64,000 nucleotides of DNA from Cloeon dipterum (GCF_949628265.1 NC_088787.1:8298501-8362500); one strand, 5' to 3'; positions 34,591 to 47,900 are shown, counted from the first letter of the stretch. Notes: generated by a model not told the origin, from the sequence alone. Numbers and translations: made by a program.

Positions 34591-37500
34591 TCAAAGAGAT
34601 TCGCATGCAAGATTTCTCGCATCCCCTTTGTAGTAGTAACCCATGCGGTTTGCAAAATTGACCAAAGCAAAAGAGGGAACGGTGTTGATCAGAGTAGCGT
34701 CGAAATCCATCCAGCTGCGATAACTAAACGGTTGATCGGAAAAGCAATTTTTGGTGGCGAAAGATGGTTGTCTGACAGCTGCTGTAGTGAAGCCCCTGTT
34801 GTTAGCCAACCCCTTTTCTTCAGGTTATTTATTATTTTAATTTGGCAAAGGATGCAAGACAAGTGGTATAAATCTTACGCAGATTATTTGTAAACACGCA
34901 GTTAGCTTTCCATTGTGAGTCAATTGTTAGTAGGCGCATTCCCAGCGAGCAACAAGCAGACATAAGTTCGTGAATCGGAACCTTGTCATCAATTATGATA
35001 ATTAGATGTGTGATAATAAATAATTTTCAATACCCAATCAAACCAATTTCCGACGAAAAATCTCTTCCCGCAAGCCACGGTGACAGTTCCCGTTATTCCG
35101 TTGGATGAAAATGTAGAGCCTTAATTTAATTAGTTAGACAAATTTGCTCCACATTTTCCCTCCTTGTGTACCACTTGCGGCAGCATAGATGTCATCTCTC
35201 CAATCGGGCTGAAATTTCAAATTCAAACTAAATTCCACAAGCGCAAGTCAAGTTAGTAATTCACATTAATGACGCATCGGAAAGTGTTTGGACAGAGAGA
35301 AGTGGTTGTTGGCACGAGCCAAGATTTACGCTCCTGAAAGAAAATTATTTTAAAATTTTGATGAATATGTAGACGTAATACTATAATCGTTGGCTCCATC
35401 ATATCCACCAGCTTCATAGTTTCCGTCGGTGATTTCTGCAGTCCACAATCGAGCATTCCGGAAGCCCTGCTGCACAATTCAGGGAGGGCTTGAAACAGAT
35501 TTTCCAATCAGATTTAATAAAAGGAAAACTGATCGAAATTCACGTTTGCTCTGCTTCGTGCACGTGTCCATTGTGGCGTAGTTTTGCTCCAATGTCGTCG
35601 CGCTCTTCCGAGAAATGGCCCAAACATGGGAGTACACTCGAGGCTCATTGATCCAACCATCAATAAACTGATTAAGTGTTGCGCTAATTTGAAACATATA
35701 TTTTTATTAATCAATTTCCCAACCAAATCTGTGTGTTCGCCGTAGCATTTCATAAAGCACTGTAGACGGGGACTGGGATTGGTGTTCGTCCACAGCGTTG
35801 CAAGCTCAGCTGGATAATTTTAATAAATATCAAACATTTGTTACAAATTTGCACCAACAAAATCGTACCAGCTGTAACCCCATAAGCCGCCATACATTCC
35901 AGCTCGTGTGCTTTCTGCTTATCGGTGCTTCTTCCCTAATTTTGTTTACAATATATTTTTATTTTACCTCATATTCTCATAAAAATTGACCTCGCAAATG
36001 TATCTAAGCTTTGCGCTGCAGGGTTCGTCGCTAAGCAGAGCTTGGTTATTGACGGCATTGACCGCCAGACAGTTTTGGTTGCCGGAACCTGCATCATCAG
36101 GTTCATTTTTCATCCAAAAAGTCTCATTCGAATTGGCAAATCTCCTGGTCGAGCAAAACCCGTATTTTCCCTCGCAACCACCATCCGATCCCGACGTCCA
36201 AAATTTTCCAGATGTGATGGATAGGTCTAAATAATTTAAAAACTATAGCTGCTTGGAATTTAATTTGAGTGAAAAAGGATACTTTTGAAAGCCCTAGCTA
36301 GAAAACTGTATTTGTAGCCCTGCTCCAAGCTGAGTAGCTTGAAATCCAACGCGCAACACGCAGCGAATGCTTCTTCTAACTATTTTTTTTCAATTAAATG
36401 ATGAGATATTTTTATTAAAAGTTCAAACCGTTTTCGTGTCGCTTGGCTTGCTAATCATAAACGTCCGATAATCAATTATCGTCCAGGAACCATGATTATT
36501 TGGAGCTGATAATGGATGTAAAGAAGTAAAACCTTTATTTAAATTCCTTCAAAATACCAGTCAAATAAGACGTCACACCGTCTGAAAGAACAGTGTGGAA
36601 AGCAGGCTAAAAACGGAAATCAATATTTAAATAAGGAATAAATTAATGAAAAGTAATATCACATTTAGAGTGCAATTTGATGTTGGGCACTGCGGGAAAG
36701 CGCACTTGGGTTTCGGCGTGGTTGGACCCTGATTTTAACTTTTAATTTCGTCTTCCATTTTTTTTTAAATCGATATTAATTGTTCTTACAACACATGAAA
36801 ACGGTGTTAAAGAATCACATGCCCGATCATTGAGTTGCAAAGTCATCTCGTTGAACGGGAATATAGTGATCATGACGCAGTTTTCGTTTCCGTTGGTGTT
36901 GCTTGGCTGTCCTGTCTGCCAGTAATTACTGCTGAACGTGGCTCGCTTGTCGTACCACACGAAACTGGTTGGGCTTGCCCTTTTTCCTGTCGACCAGTAC
37001 ACCACATTGTACTTCCAGTTGGGACCTTATTTTGCAAATAATTGAGTTCGTGCATAGTGTTTGAATTTTGCGAAATACCGTCTATGAAATCCATGAGGCA
37101 GCTGTGTTTCCAAGCATTATCTATCATTATAGGCAGCATTCCGATGCTGCAGCAGAGGTCGAAATTTTCCTTAAAGTTTGCCTGGTTAAAAGAATAAATA
37201 AATTTGTGGATTTATGGAATTAAAACGAAATTTATACAAGTTGGTTTCCAAAGATATATTGTTCCCCGCAGGCAACTTCCCACGATCCATACTCCCTGGA
37301 ATCTTGGGTTTGAAAAGATAAATTATTTATTAGGTTTGATAATTAGATTTTCTACTTTTGAGGCTTCCATCAGCATCAAATAGTGATTGCTAAAACGAAA
37401 GAATTTTTTACATTAATTTTCTTAAAATATTTACTAACATTTTTGACGCAGGTAAATGAATAGGATGCCTCGAACTGAAATAATTAGATTTACTATCTGA

Positions 37501-38638
37501 TTTTAAATTAAATTAATAGTTTTCCATACTGCTCCTTTTAATTGCTCTACTGGCGGCTTCGTGGTAGACGGTTTTATTGTAGTTGGTCCTTGCGTTTCCA
37601 CTTCATTAATCGATCCAGTATAGGATGCATTTGGTACATAATCTTGGCTGTCCACATTCAACTGATTTGAGGTCGTGGAATAAACTAAATTTGCTCCTCC
37701 ATCCGTTGTTGATGAGGGGTTGCTTGGATTTGTTGTTGAGGGGCTGCTAAGGTCGTTTCCTGAAGGATTGCTTAGGTTGTTTCCTGAAGGGTTGCTTAGG
37801 TTGTTTCCTGAAGGGTTGCTAAGGTTGTTTCCTGAAGGGTTGCTAAGGTCGTTTCCTGAAGGATTGCTAGGGTCATTTCCTGAAGGGTTGTTTAGGCCAG
37901 TGTCTGATGGGCTCCCGCTAGAGGTTACAGATGCGATTGAGGAGGCGTCAGTTCCTTCCACTTTTTTATAAAAATAATCTTTGAAATTCTAAAATTATAT
38001 AAAATAATTAACCAATATTGTTGGTTGATGAATCAGGTTCAGGGTTGTTGGACTTAATTAGTCCAAGTAAGGATGATTAATTAATTTTCTTTCTACATAT
38101 TTTGTTAAAACACTTACAATTTCGGAGACTGACGCACTTGGTTCGTCCTTTTGATTTAAATTCGGTGATTCTGTAGCAATTTCCTGCCCTGATGGATCTG
38201 TGCCCTCCTGCTGATTTTCAGTTCCACCCTCATTAGCTCCAGGTCCGTCCGCTGAGCCGTCTGACGTGATTGCGTCAAGTTTTTGCTTCGTCGTCGGCTG
38301 CACATTTGTAGGTTTTAAATTTGTGATTTTTGATCCTGACCCTGTAGTCCTTCGGCCCGAGCAGGTGTAATTGCCGCAGCACTTGATGATGTAGAATCGC
38401 CTTGTTGCCTTTCTTGCCGGCTTGACTGAATCAATTTTTAATTAATATTTAAAATTTTAATTTAATTAAATAAGAAACTCACTAAGCACAATTCTCCTAG
38501 CATTTCTGTCTTGCTTTCCTAAGACACTCACTGCAACCTGATTAGATAAATTTGTGTAAATTAAAATAATATATGAAAATTTTGAATTCGCACCAATATC
38601 AGAATGAAAATGGCAATTGGAAACACCTTTCCAACCAT
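34591..38638 (-). CDS. Copy H: secreted mucin-CTLD-CTLD-odorant-binding-CTLD mosaic protein with repeat-bearing linker, 933 aa, 24 exons
   Basis: The most diverged full copy. - strand: signal exon from 38638 (MVGKVFPIAIFILIL), linker exons 38425-38118, 38052-38013 and 37978-37530, CTLD1 module 37474-36790, CTLD2 module 36728-35991, odorant-binding module 35935-35382, CTLD3 module 35333-34591. Spliced length is 2802 nt, open throughout. The linker has CCGNYTC, a Gly/Glu/Asn-rich segment and an NLSNPSGN repeat. CTLD1 has QPSN and CTLD2 has EPDD. Odorant-binding spacing is C-x25-C-x3-C-x42-C-x10-C-x8-C. Unlike F and G, the first CTLD1-module exon ends at a normal GT donor (AAT|GTTAGT). The 19 exons after the linker have the same lengths as in F, despite many substitutions, which argues for selection on the protein. 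Confidence 0.87.
37746..37913 (-). repeat. 24-bp coding minisatellite (NLSNPSGN repeat) in the linker of copy H
   Basis: Six units of a 24-bp sequence (GCTAAGGTCGTTTCCTGAAG + GATT on the + strand) from 37746 to 37889, then one degenerate unit. Read on the - strand each gives an 8-residue (N/D)LSNPSGN unit. N-L-S is a possible N-glycosylation sequon; N-P-S is not. Unit number probably varies between alleles. Copy I keeps about two units at 32930-33010. Confidence 0.85.
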
Positions 38639-39492
38639 TGTCTAGACTGAATTGTGGTTCGGCTCTGACAGAGAGTAGTGAGTTTTGCTGCATTTCAGAC
38701 TGCAACTCGGAATAAGTGGGGGAATGAAAAATTAATTTCCTCTTAAATTTACCGCAGTAATAATATTTTCCGGTTCCAATTTAAATGCTTCCACTATACA
38801 CATTTTTTTGGATTAAATGCTGAATAAAATATTTAGCTGACAGCTGAAATATGTTTATGTTACGTAACTTATGTTTCATTAAAAATGCGTGACCAATATC
38901 CTGTTTCGAGCCAGCATCGGCCATTACTGAATCACGTGACGCACCCAACATACAGGATGAGAGAATGGAAAAATTTTGCAATTAAAGTTCCACAGTCCGC
39001 CTACACGTTGAAATTCATATTCCATCTCATTTCTTTGAATTAAATATTTTCGTAGCAAAATGGAATCCATAACTGATCGTTTGGTGGATCACACAAATCG
39101 AGTATTATGAAATAAAAGGCAGTGTTTTTGCTGTTGATGCTTTGAGTTTATTCCACTTGAGGAGGCTACTCGCTAATTCGGACAGTTTCTACACAGTGGT
39201 CATTTGAGGTTCACGTGAGAACATCGATAAAATAATATTTCACTTAAAAAGGACCAAGAGAGACTGAGCTGGAGAAGCAGCCTCAATCGAGCAGAGAGTA
39301 ACACAGCAAAAAAATTGTCAAAATCACACTTAGGCCTACAAAAATAATACACATTCATATATAATATATTATTATAAAATAACAAGGAGGACGACGCGAC
39401 GAGTGAGATATTAAATAAAATTAAGAGTGACGCGGGGGTGGTGGTGGTGGAGATGCATGGTTGCAGATGGTGCGAGGTGAGGGGCGATTTGG
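38639..39492. other. Intergenic region between H and TH, including the TH 3'UTR
   Basis: 38640-39140 has no recognised feature apart from AT-rich promoter-side sequence of copy H. From 39492 down to about 39147 is the presumed 3'UTR of the tyrosine hydroxylase gene. Confidence 0.5.
39147..39152 (-). terminator. Candidate polyadenylation signal of TH
   Basis: TTTATT on the + strand reads AATAAA on the - strand, about 340 bases past the TH stop codon at 39493. It is the first clear canonical hexamer seen downstream. Confidence 0.45.
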
Positions 39493-42400
39493 TTAGCGGG
39501 CCTTCAGTTTCTTGATGGCGTTGGTCAGGTGCAGCATTTCCAGGTTCATCTGGGACACGAGCGCGTCGAGTCTGTCAACCGAGTCGAGCACCTCGACGCG
39601 TTCGGTGTGGGGGTTGAACCTGACCTCGAAGGGCCGCGACATGTCACTCACCCAGCGCCTAAAACGAGAGATTAAATTATGATTTTAAAATTTAAATCGT
39701 TATTTGATTATTAAATAAAAATTAACTAGAATTTATTTTTACCTGAACTTCTCCTTAGCGTCCTCGAAGCTCTCAGCAACGTAGTAGATGGGTTGGTACT
39801 CCTGATCTTGGTAGGGCTGGATGGCGGTGAGCTGGGGCTCGAAGGGCCTGTGCTCCGGCTTGTCGCTGATGGCGTGCAACAGCTCTCCGTAGGCTGAGAG
39901 CAGGCCGGCGCCGTACGCCTTCACCTGGCTGTTCTCCTTGCACAGACCGAACTCGACGGTGAACCAGTAAACCTGCCGAGCAGAAAAACCAACCTCGGGT
40001 CAGATATATATGCAACCGGGCAAGCAGGTGAGCGTGCCGGGAGAGCAGAGCCGCGGTCGGCCGCGTCACGAGAGAGCAGTTATTGTTGCAGTCAATGCCT
40101 TGCTTGTTGGAGGTAAATACAACAGGCTGCTCGCAATGCACTTTTACTATCTAACCTTGATTGATCCGTCAAGCGAGACTCGCACCTTGACCTGCTATTA
40201 ATCTCGACGAGTGTGCAATGGAGGGAGAACTACTGATTTAATGAAGCTAAAATTGCAAAACGGAGAATTTTCAAAACAACAAATTCAAAAGGTGCTCTGA
40301 TTAATGCCTTGCTTTTTTAAATTAAAATGAAACTCACCGTCGAAAGCTTCTCAATTTCGCTATCGGAGGCGCCGAGCGAGGCGAGTCCGATCTCCTGGCT
40401 GAACTGGGCGAAGCTGGCGTCGGCGAGCAGGGGCATGTGTCCCAGAAGCTCGTGGATGCAGTCGCTGCAAATTGCGCAATTTAACGACAAAGGCTCGCGA
40501 CAATCGAGTTACGCCGTCGTTAATTGGCCGGAGTGCTTTTCGCCGGGCGCAATTAACTTTCAGCGCGCGAAATTGGTATACTCACGGCTCGGGGGTGTGA
40601 TAGGGCGAGGTGCGGTGGCGCACGTACTGGGTGCTCTGGAACACCCTGAAGGCCAGCGAGGCGAGGAAATCGCGAGAGGTCAGCAGGCCGGCGGCGGGAC
40701 GCAGGGTGAAGCCGGTGTGTCCTGAAAGCAGTGCGTCAGGAAACCCCCGAAAATTTAAAAAATCCAACTCAAACTCACTCCTCAGGAAGTCGTTCATCTC
40801 CTGCAGCTGAGGCACGGCGCCAACGCGGAAGATTCCTTCCTTCTTCAGGTTCTCGAAGATGATATTGTACTCTTTGCAAGCATGCTTGGGCGCCAGGTCG
40901 CACACCTGTCCGAACACGGCGTTCCAGGTGTCGATCTCAGTCTGCACGTACTCAATGTGGGGGATGGGTTGGCCGCTAGGGTTATTGTTTTTAAATTAAT
41001 AAATGAATTTATTTATTTTTGTCTGAGAGGTATTACTATTTGTAGGCGAAAGCGATTTCGGCAATCATCTTGCGGCGAGCGCGGTACTCCTTATCAGAAA
41101 ATCCGGGGTGGTTCATGTCAAGTTCAGGCTCATATTTCGTCATCAGGTGGTTGCAGTTGTCCAGGTCACTGGCATGGCGGGGGAACCAGGGGTCTGAAGA
41201 CAGAAAATTCATTAGGAACAATCCTTCCAATTGGTTCCTATAGCATTTTCGTTTAAATATTTAATTTAAATGTGGAGGAAAATTCTGAAATGACTTTAAA
41301 CACCAAAAACTATAAAACCAGGGCTCACCTTTGACGCTGACGGAGTTGGTCTCCTCCTGGAGCAGAGTGACGCCGGCGAGGCTGGCACTCTGGCGCAGCG
41401 AGCGGAGCAGCAGCAGCAGATTCTGGCGGGTCATCTCGACGCGGATGAGCACGTCGAATTGGACGCCGTTGTCCTTGGAAGGACGCGACTCGACGTGGTT
41501 GATGACGCCGCTGTAGTTCTCGACGGTCTTGAGAACGCGGGCCAGTCCGCCGATGCCGTCGCGGAAGCACGCCAGCAAGGACGCGTTCTGCAGCTCATTG
41601 CCGCGCTGCTCGATGTCCTGGCCCAGGAGGGCTTCCTCTTCAGTCAGGAACTGGTCTGGATTTCCGAAAAGGTTGAAGTTAATAAACAATTTTTTTAGAT
41701 TGTGACGGCCAAATATTATTTACTTATTTTATGTACGATTAAATAGCGCGTCAATTAATATCCTTTTCTCTCTGTTCTGGTTTTACGTTCTTTTGACGTT
41801 CCTTTTTTTACAAGAATAAAAAAGCGGCCGAGGTGGATTGGCTCCGCTTTCGCAGAAAGTGCAGAAGTGTAACAATTGGCAAAGTGCATCGCAATGAAAA
41901 AGACTTTTGTCTCTTTCTCCGCCCCGGCTGGTCTGGTGGCGGAGAGTAAAAGGGCTCGTTGAGACGTGCAGCGGAAGAAGTATGAGCGAGGGCGCGCAGA
42001 GGAAATCGACGACTTACAGTCAAAAGTGCGGAAAAATGTTCTCGGACGTGAGGGGCGCTTAAAACGCGCGCGTTTGATAAAGTGCCATTTTCCTCTGAGC
42101 GGCCATAAACCGTGCCTTTTACGGGCTTGAATGTAGTGCTCGCGCGCGATTGAGAGAGAAAAAGAAAAGAAAAAATCGTGAACGTCGGGAATAATTGGGT
42201 GTCGGCCGGCGATTCTAATTTCCTCACCTTTATCCTCCTCGTTATTTTCAGCAGCGCGAGGCTTATGCTCCAAGTCTAGAACGAAACAATCGTGCAAAAT
42301 GAGGAGAACGCCACAGGAAATAAATAAAAACGAATCACTCACTGGACTCATCAGCCTCGTGCTCGCTGTCCGTGTATGGTTCCTCCAGGTACGGGGAACT

Positions 42401-44758
42401 GTCTGCTCGGACACAAATAAAACAAAAGTAAATAACACGAACGTGCAACAACACTGAACGGCGTACTCACCATCTTGATGGAAATCCAGAATGTCGGGGT
42501 TGCATTCACTATCTGCACAGTTAACAACGAAAATAAAGTAACAACCGTGCAAAACAATAAAAATCAAATGTTTAACAAACCGTTTGAACGCTGGCGGGCT
42601 TCTTCCAGAACGGATTGCTTGGTCTGCTTGACGACCAAAGTTTCGAATCGGGCGTCGTCAACAAGCGACCGCCTCCGGGCTGGGTAGCCATTCTGAAAAA
42701 GAGCGAAATAGCGAAAATTGTAGAAAAATCGAGAGACAGGTGCGAGAGTGCAGCGGATCGGAATCCAATTACTCCTCGTGCCAGTGTCCCCCGAGAGAGC
42801 TGGTAGGTAAGAGCTTTTCCTTCTCATTTGATTTTGAGCCGATCGGGTCGGGCAAATCTCTTTCTTTCCTTTATCAGAGCAACAGGTCGCGCACGCGAGC
42901 GGCCTACGTGACTATTCATTTTTCTCGGAGAGAGAAGAGAAGAGAGGCATAGTGAAATTCTCGCGTCTGCCCAAATATTTGCACTAGACGCGACTTTGTG
43001 GGTTAAGAGAAAATTCCGGTAGCACAGTTTCCTGGTGTTGCATCGAGTTTTTAATCAATAATATGATTTTACGTTTGTTTATTGTTTCCTAGAGCGCCGC
43101 CGTCCGTTCGCTTTCACTCGCGTCGAGTTAAATTTAATTACAATAAATGTGCAGTGCGTGCACGTTTTGTTTGTTGTTGTCCTCGGTTGCGCGCGCGGCG
43201 ACGGCGGCAACGGTTATGCAACCGAAAAGACGATTGACTGAACGGCCGCGGGAATTATCTCGTGTTTTTATTAGAATACTTGTCCTCCTATATGTGCACG
43301 AGTCGGCGTGGCTTACGTGACGCGAAATTAGTTCAAAGGATTTAATTCGAGAAGGCTCAGCCGCATCTGGCGGAAGGTGCACGGCAAAGGCTCAATTTCC
43401 GAGCTGCGGGCGCGGAAATGACGGGTGAATTTTCTCGGGGGTGCAGACCCGGCGGGTAATGAGGCGTCGACAGGCAGTCAAAACAAAATTAAGTGCGAAA
43501 ATGTGTCGCGGATCGATTTGCATCGGGATAAGCCTCTTGGTCACTGGAGCAGAGTGGCCCGCGGCTGATGAAAGGGAACGACCTTGAGCGCCGCTTTTTG
43601 CGCCAATAAAAGTGATAATGGAATAATTTTCGTTGTGCGCGAGAATTCCGCCGAAGGTTAGAGAGGGAGGGAGAGAGAGAGAAGCAAAAGGGGCAAAAAA
43701 CGGATCACCTTGAAACCCGGCGCCGGGATCCCGTTTCGAAAATCCACGTACATGCTAATTTAGAAGACAATTCCGAATCGGCCTTGGATCTGTCGTTTGC
43801 TTCCTAAACGCCTCCTTTCTCGACGATTATTTTCGGCCGTGGATGCTTATAGTATTCTCGGGATCGGTAAATTAGCGGAATGCTTTTCACACTTAACAGC
43901 CTTTCGCGACGCCTTGTTTATTTACTGTGTGCTTGCAAGTTCAACGGCCAATTACCGAGTAAATGCACGGCCTTTGTCAGCGTGCGAAACCGTTCAAATT
44001 AGAATTAGCCTCACACAGAGAAAGGAGATTTTTGACACGAATAAAAATAAAGCGCATTCATCGAGAATGAGTCAAGTGCGGCCCGCGGCGAGAGAGCTTC
44101 ACGTAATCCACATTTTCGGACGGCATCACCTTGGAAGAAGTGTCGAAATTGGCGGTAATTGAAAGCAATTGCTCCGGGCGAGTAATTATTCTAATTACGC
44201 TTGAGAAACAATTTAATGCAGCCCATTACGTAAAACTATCGGATTTTATGGGCCAAAAACTTTAAAAAAGACATAAAATCGCACCAATCTGCTCTAGAAG
44301 AAACCATTAACTGATTTATTTTTAAATTTGTCATCATCTAAAAATGTTCGCCGATAAAATTTGTAATTTTAATTTAAATTAATTACTATATATGACGTCG
44401 TAATAGCGGTAAAATTGCGCATCGCTCAACAAATTGTTGAATTGATAAATGCACATTTCTTGCAAAAAGGAAATTCGCGTTTGGTTGATGAGCTATGCGC
44501 AATTTTTCAGCTACCACGACGAATAAAATAAATTTAATTTGCTTCCAAAGGTTCACAAACTAATTTAGCACACTCTAAAATCTGGAAAGCCCTCAAATTT
44601 CAGGGTTTTTTTAGATTTCACAATTTCTTTCCGTCTCGAAATTGACTTTGAAAAATTTCCCAAGTGAAAAAAGTGGAAATGTTAAAAAATCCTACCTCGA
44701 TGCTGTAAGACTTCTTGATGGCGAACATCTCACGGTTCTTCTGGGCAGCGAGAGCCAT
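39493..44758 (-). CDS. ple: Tyrosine 3-monooxygenase (tyrosine hydroxylase), 554 aa, 12 coding exons
   Basis: Converts L-tyrosine to L-DOPA using tetrahydrobiopterin, O2 and non-haem iron: the rate-limiting step for dopamine and for cuticle tanning catechols. - strand exons: 44758-44696, 42692-42581, 42512-42471, 42402-42343, 42275-42228, 41655-41329, 41193-41037, 40975-40779, 40721-40586, 40464-40338, 39972-39743, 39658-39493 (1665 nt, open). The N-terminus [20 protein letters not shown] matches arthropod TH. RRRS places a likely PKA site at Ser30. Exons 3-5 (residues 59-108) are acidic and absent from CNS-type isoforms in Drosophila. Exon 6 holds the ACT-like regulatory segment. Catalytic iron ligands are His385 and His390 (HELLGH) and Glu430 (WFTVEFG), with the same 5 and 40 residue spacing as mammalian TH. 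Intron 1 is 2 kb and may carry enhancers. Confidence 0.97.
42228..42512 (-). other. ple: Three frame-neutral mini-exons of TH encoding the acidic segment
   Basis: Exons 42512-42471 (42 nt), 42402-42343 (60 nt) and 42275-42228 (48 nt) each start and end in phase 1 and each is a multiple of three. Residues are rich in Asp/Glu ([31 protein letters not shown]). Any one, two or all three can be skipped without frameshift, and exon 2 joins exon 6 cleanly (G|AC, Asp). In Drosophila the acidic segment is alternatively included in the hypodermal isoform; alternative use here is inferred. Confidence 0.75.
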
Positions 44759-44931
44759 TGTTGTGTGAAGTTGAGGGTGTTGTCTTTGTTGTTACAAACG
44801 AGATGAAATGCAGACTTTGGGGTATCCTAAGCAAACCGCGAGGGGGTCTCTCTTAGGTCTATCCAAGTCGCCCCCGACTGACTGAATGTGTGACACACGG
44901 AGAGTCTAGGCCGAGCACCGGCCGCCCCGCG

Positions 44932-44937
44932 CTTATA
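44932..44937 (-). promoter_or_regulatory. Candidate TATA box of the TH promoter
   Basis: On the - strand AGATATAAGCGC lies about 175 bases upstream of the TH ATG, in a GC-rich stretch. An arthropod initiator-like TTCAGTC lies about 50 bases downstream near 44880-44886. The spacing is a little long, so the exact start site is uncertain. Confidence 0.45.
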
Positions 44938-44939
44938 TC

Positions 44940-47900
44940 TGAGTGCCGCCCCGCCACCTGCGCGCCCCTCCCTGCCGAGAGCGGCCGCCTCCACCACCGC
45001 GGCGGCCGGCCCGACCTATGGACCGGCCCGAGCGCCGAGGAAATCCCCCTGCAGCCCCCGGCCGGTTTTCCTGCTCTTTCTGCTGTATGCGTCGTCGTCG
45101 TCGTCGTCGTCTCCGTTTCTTTTCGCTCACCTCCTGCCAGACGCACGCTCTCTTTCTAGTCTGTCCCTGCAATTTGCACCTGCCGCAATTCACTCTCTTG
45201 CTCGTGTTCAATTACTCTTTAAGTGTCCTTTTGAGCAAAAGTTTCCTTGTTTTTAATTCTTCTAACTTGTGATTTGGAATCTTAATGAACGTGAATAATT
45301 GAATTATTTCTGTAACCATTTTAGGTCTAGTAATAAATTAAAGAAACATTCATCTTTTTGAATTTAAAATTAAAAGATTTTTTTTATAATTAATCGGGTA
45401 AAAAATTTTAATTGGTGAAGGAGCCCAAAACCAATATTGATATTATATTCAATTTGATAAAGGTAAATAACTTTTATTTTTTTTTAATTAGAAAAATACC
45501 TATTTGACAGCGAGTTGTGTTTGTCATTTTTTGAATCTGCAACAAATCGTTACATTTTAGCAGTTTTTACATAAATTTTATTTGTCAGTTTTATTGCAAT
45601 TACCTCCCCCCAACCCCAATGTCAATTTTTATACTTTGCAATTATGTGTTAATAAAAAAAGTCACAATTACTGCTCTGCTTGATAATCGAAAGGAATTTT
45701 CCGATATTGAATTGTGTATATGACGATTGCTAATTTATTCAAAAAAGTTAAAAGGTGTTATTCATTTTTCTGAAAAAGCAAATTAATTTTTGTTTGAAAA
45801 CTTATTAAAATTAAAATACCTAATTATTCAAAAACAATTTATTTTTCTTAATAATTCCATAAATAATTTATAAGCTTAAATTATTTCTCATATAATTATG
45901 CTTCCAAGTCTCAACAATTTGTTTAATAAGTAGAAACATTTACTTGTTTCTTTACAAACCTTCTGTATTTGTAGCTTTTCACCAAACTAATATATTATGG
46001 AGCTGCAATTGAAATTCTGATAATTTAATTTAAAATATCAGATCGAAATTAATTGTCCCAGCTGCATGTATTTTCGTCTGTTTATCGTATTTTATAAAGA
46101 ATTCAAGCCTTTTTTTGTTTTCTTCCCTCTTTATGAGTTAAAATATTTGAATATTTGAACATTTTAAATATGAACAAAAGTTATATAATAGACAAAATGA
46201 TTTTGCAATTTATTTCCTCTTATTTAAAACTCATATATATTATTTATTTTATGAAGAAGAAACATATGAATTATTGGAATTTTTAATGATCAGTAATTTT
46301 TCGGGGATACCATGAATTATTATTATTTTATTTCGTCAAAAGTCTGTGTGCACCCATTTGTTAATAAAAATCAGGAGACTAAGGTTTCCTACATCGATGA
46401 GTTGATAAATAAAATACCACTTAAGTGTGTCAAATTATCTTGATTAATTTTGTTTCAAAAATTGCTTTAGCTCTGAAAATTCAAAATGATTGAAAACCTG
46501 TACGTTGAAAAATCGAGAATTGAAAAAACAATAAGGAAAATCATTATTTAAAAAAAATGAAAATTTTGCTACGTGTTTCATTAGGAAATATTGGTTTTTT
46601 GTAAATTTTAACTATTTAAGCCCGCTTCTGGGTGAATTAAGTCAATTTAATTGAACTCTTATCAATAATATAGAGACCTGCAACCCGTTTTATTTGTTTT
46701 TAATTGTATTTCTTAAATAAAACACTTTGTGTGCTTCTGTAGCAAAATAACTTTTATTTGATAAATTCGCGTAAATTCCAATAAGAAGATTGTGTTTCTC
46801 GGGTTGTTAGAAATATAATAAAAAAATGCTTAAATTTACAACAATCACTGTCCCATTTTCCTAATTAATTCAAATATGTATTAAAATTAATTATATTATT
46901 ACGTAATCAGCAAGCATTACATAACACATGCCCTAAAGAAAAAGCACGCCACTTAAAAGTGCTCGGCTGACTGAATTAAACAGGATTCTCCCTTAACCAC
47001 ATACACACAAGCTTTTTTTTGCGACCGACGGCAGTCTGAGTGAGATCGTGGTGAAGTCTGAGAAGAAGAAGAGCAGGTCGGTCTTCGCTTTCGCCGCCGG
47101 CCTTTCGTTTAATCAGGGGATTCCCTCAGATGCGGTGTCGCTCTCGTCGCAAGAACGTGTATTAAATCAGTGCATAATCGGCGCGTAACGCGTGGACGAT
47201 GAGTCAGGCGCTGAGATAAAAAGCCGCCAGAGCCGGAGAGCGAGCGAGCAGACGATCCGTGGAAACGGAGCCGCTCATCCGCAAACAAATCAACAAACGC
47301 GGCGCGCTAAACAAGCAAGGCTGCACCGCTCTCGCAGCTTTTGATCAGCTTGATTGTATAATATCTGTTCGCCAAAGAAAGGAAAAGCGGCGTGACCCTC
47401 GAGGAAAGAGATCCGAAAAATCGATTGTTTATTTAGTTAATTTCGCTGTACTTATTTAGAATCGATGGAATAAAACGCAATCACGTTTGATTGATTAATG
47501 GAGGAAAATTCTAAAGAGGAATGGAAAATATTTTTCTCTTAATACTAAGAAACTTGAAGACATAAAATGGAAAATCCTGCATATAATAAATTTGTCACCA
47601 CGATTCTTCAATTTATATGGATGAAATCCACAATTTGTCATGCTTCGCTAGTTTAGAATATTCAAATGGACAAAATGATTTGTTGTGATTGCTTCAAGCC
47701 AGTTTTTTATGGTAGTTAAAACGTTTCCTTGCTCAATAATTGTCATTTAGGTTAAATGTAAAAATAAAAAACGAGATTTTAATTTATGTAGCTGTGAGTT
47801 TTATACGATCGGCTATTTTTTCGGTGCTTAAAGCTCAGTGGGAACATAAAATGCAATTATTAAACCAATTTAAACCGTCTAAAATCGCAATAAATGCCTA

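Noticed and set aside
1-38638. Possible CRISPR array, operon or bacterial genes
   Set aside because: Spliced genes, polyadenylation signals and hexapod protein families show eukaryotic nuclear DNA; no regularly spaced direct repeats with spacers were found.
41755-42567. 270-codon open frame on the - strand
   Set aside because: It runs through TH mini-exons 3-5 and their introns. The TH splice sites and frame explain the coding parts.
44859-45272. Overlapping open frames on both strands in GC-rich DNA upstream of TH
   Set aside because: Arg/Pro/Gly-rich products of promoter-type GC sequence and the (GTC)7 run; mutually overlapping and without splice partners.
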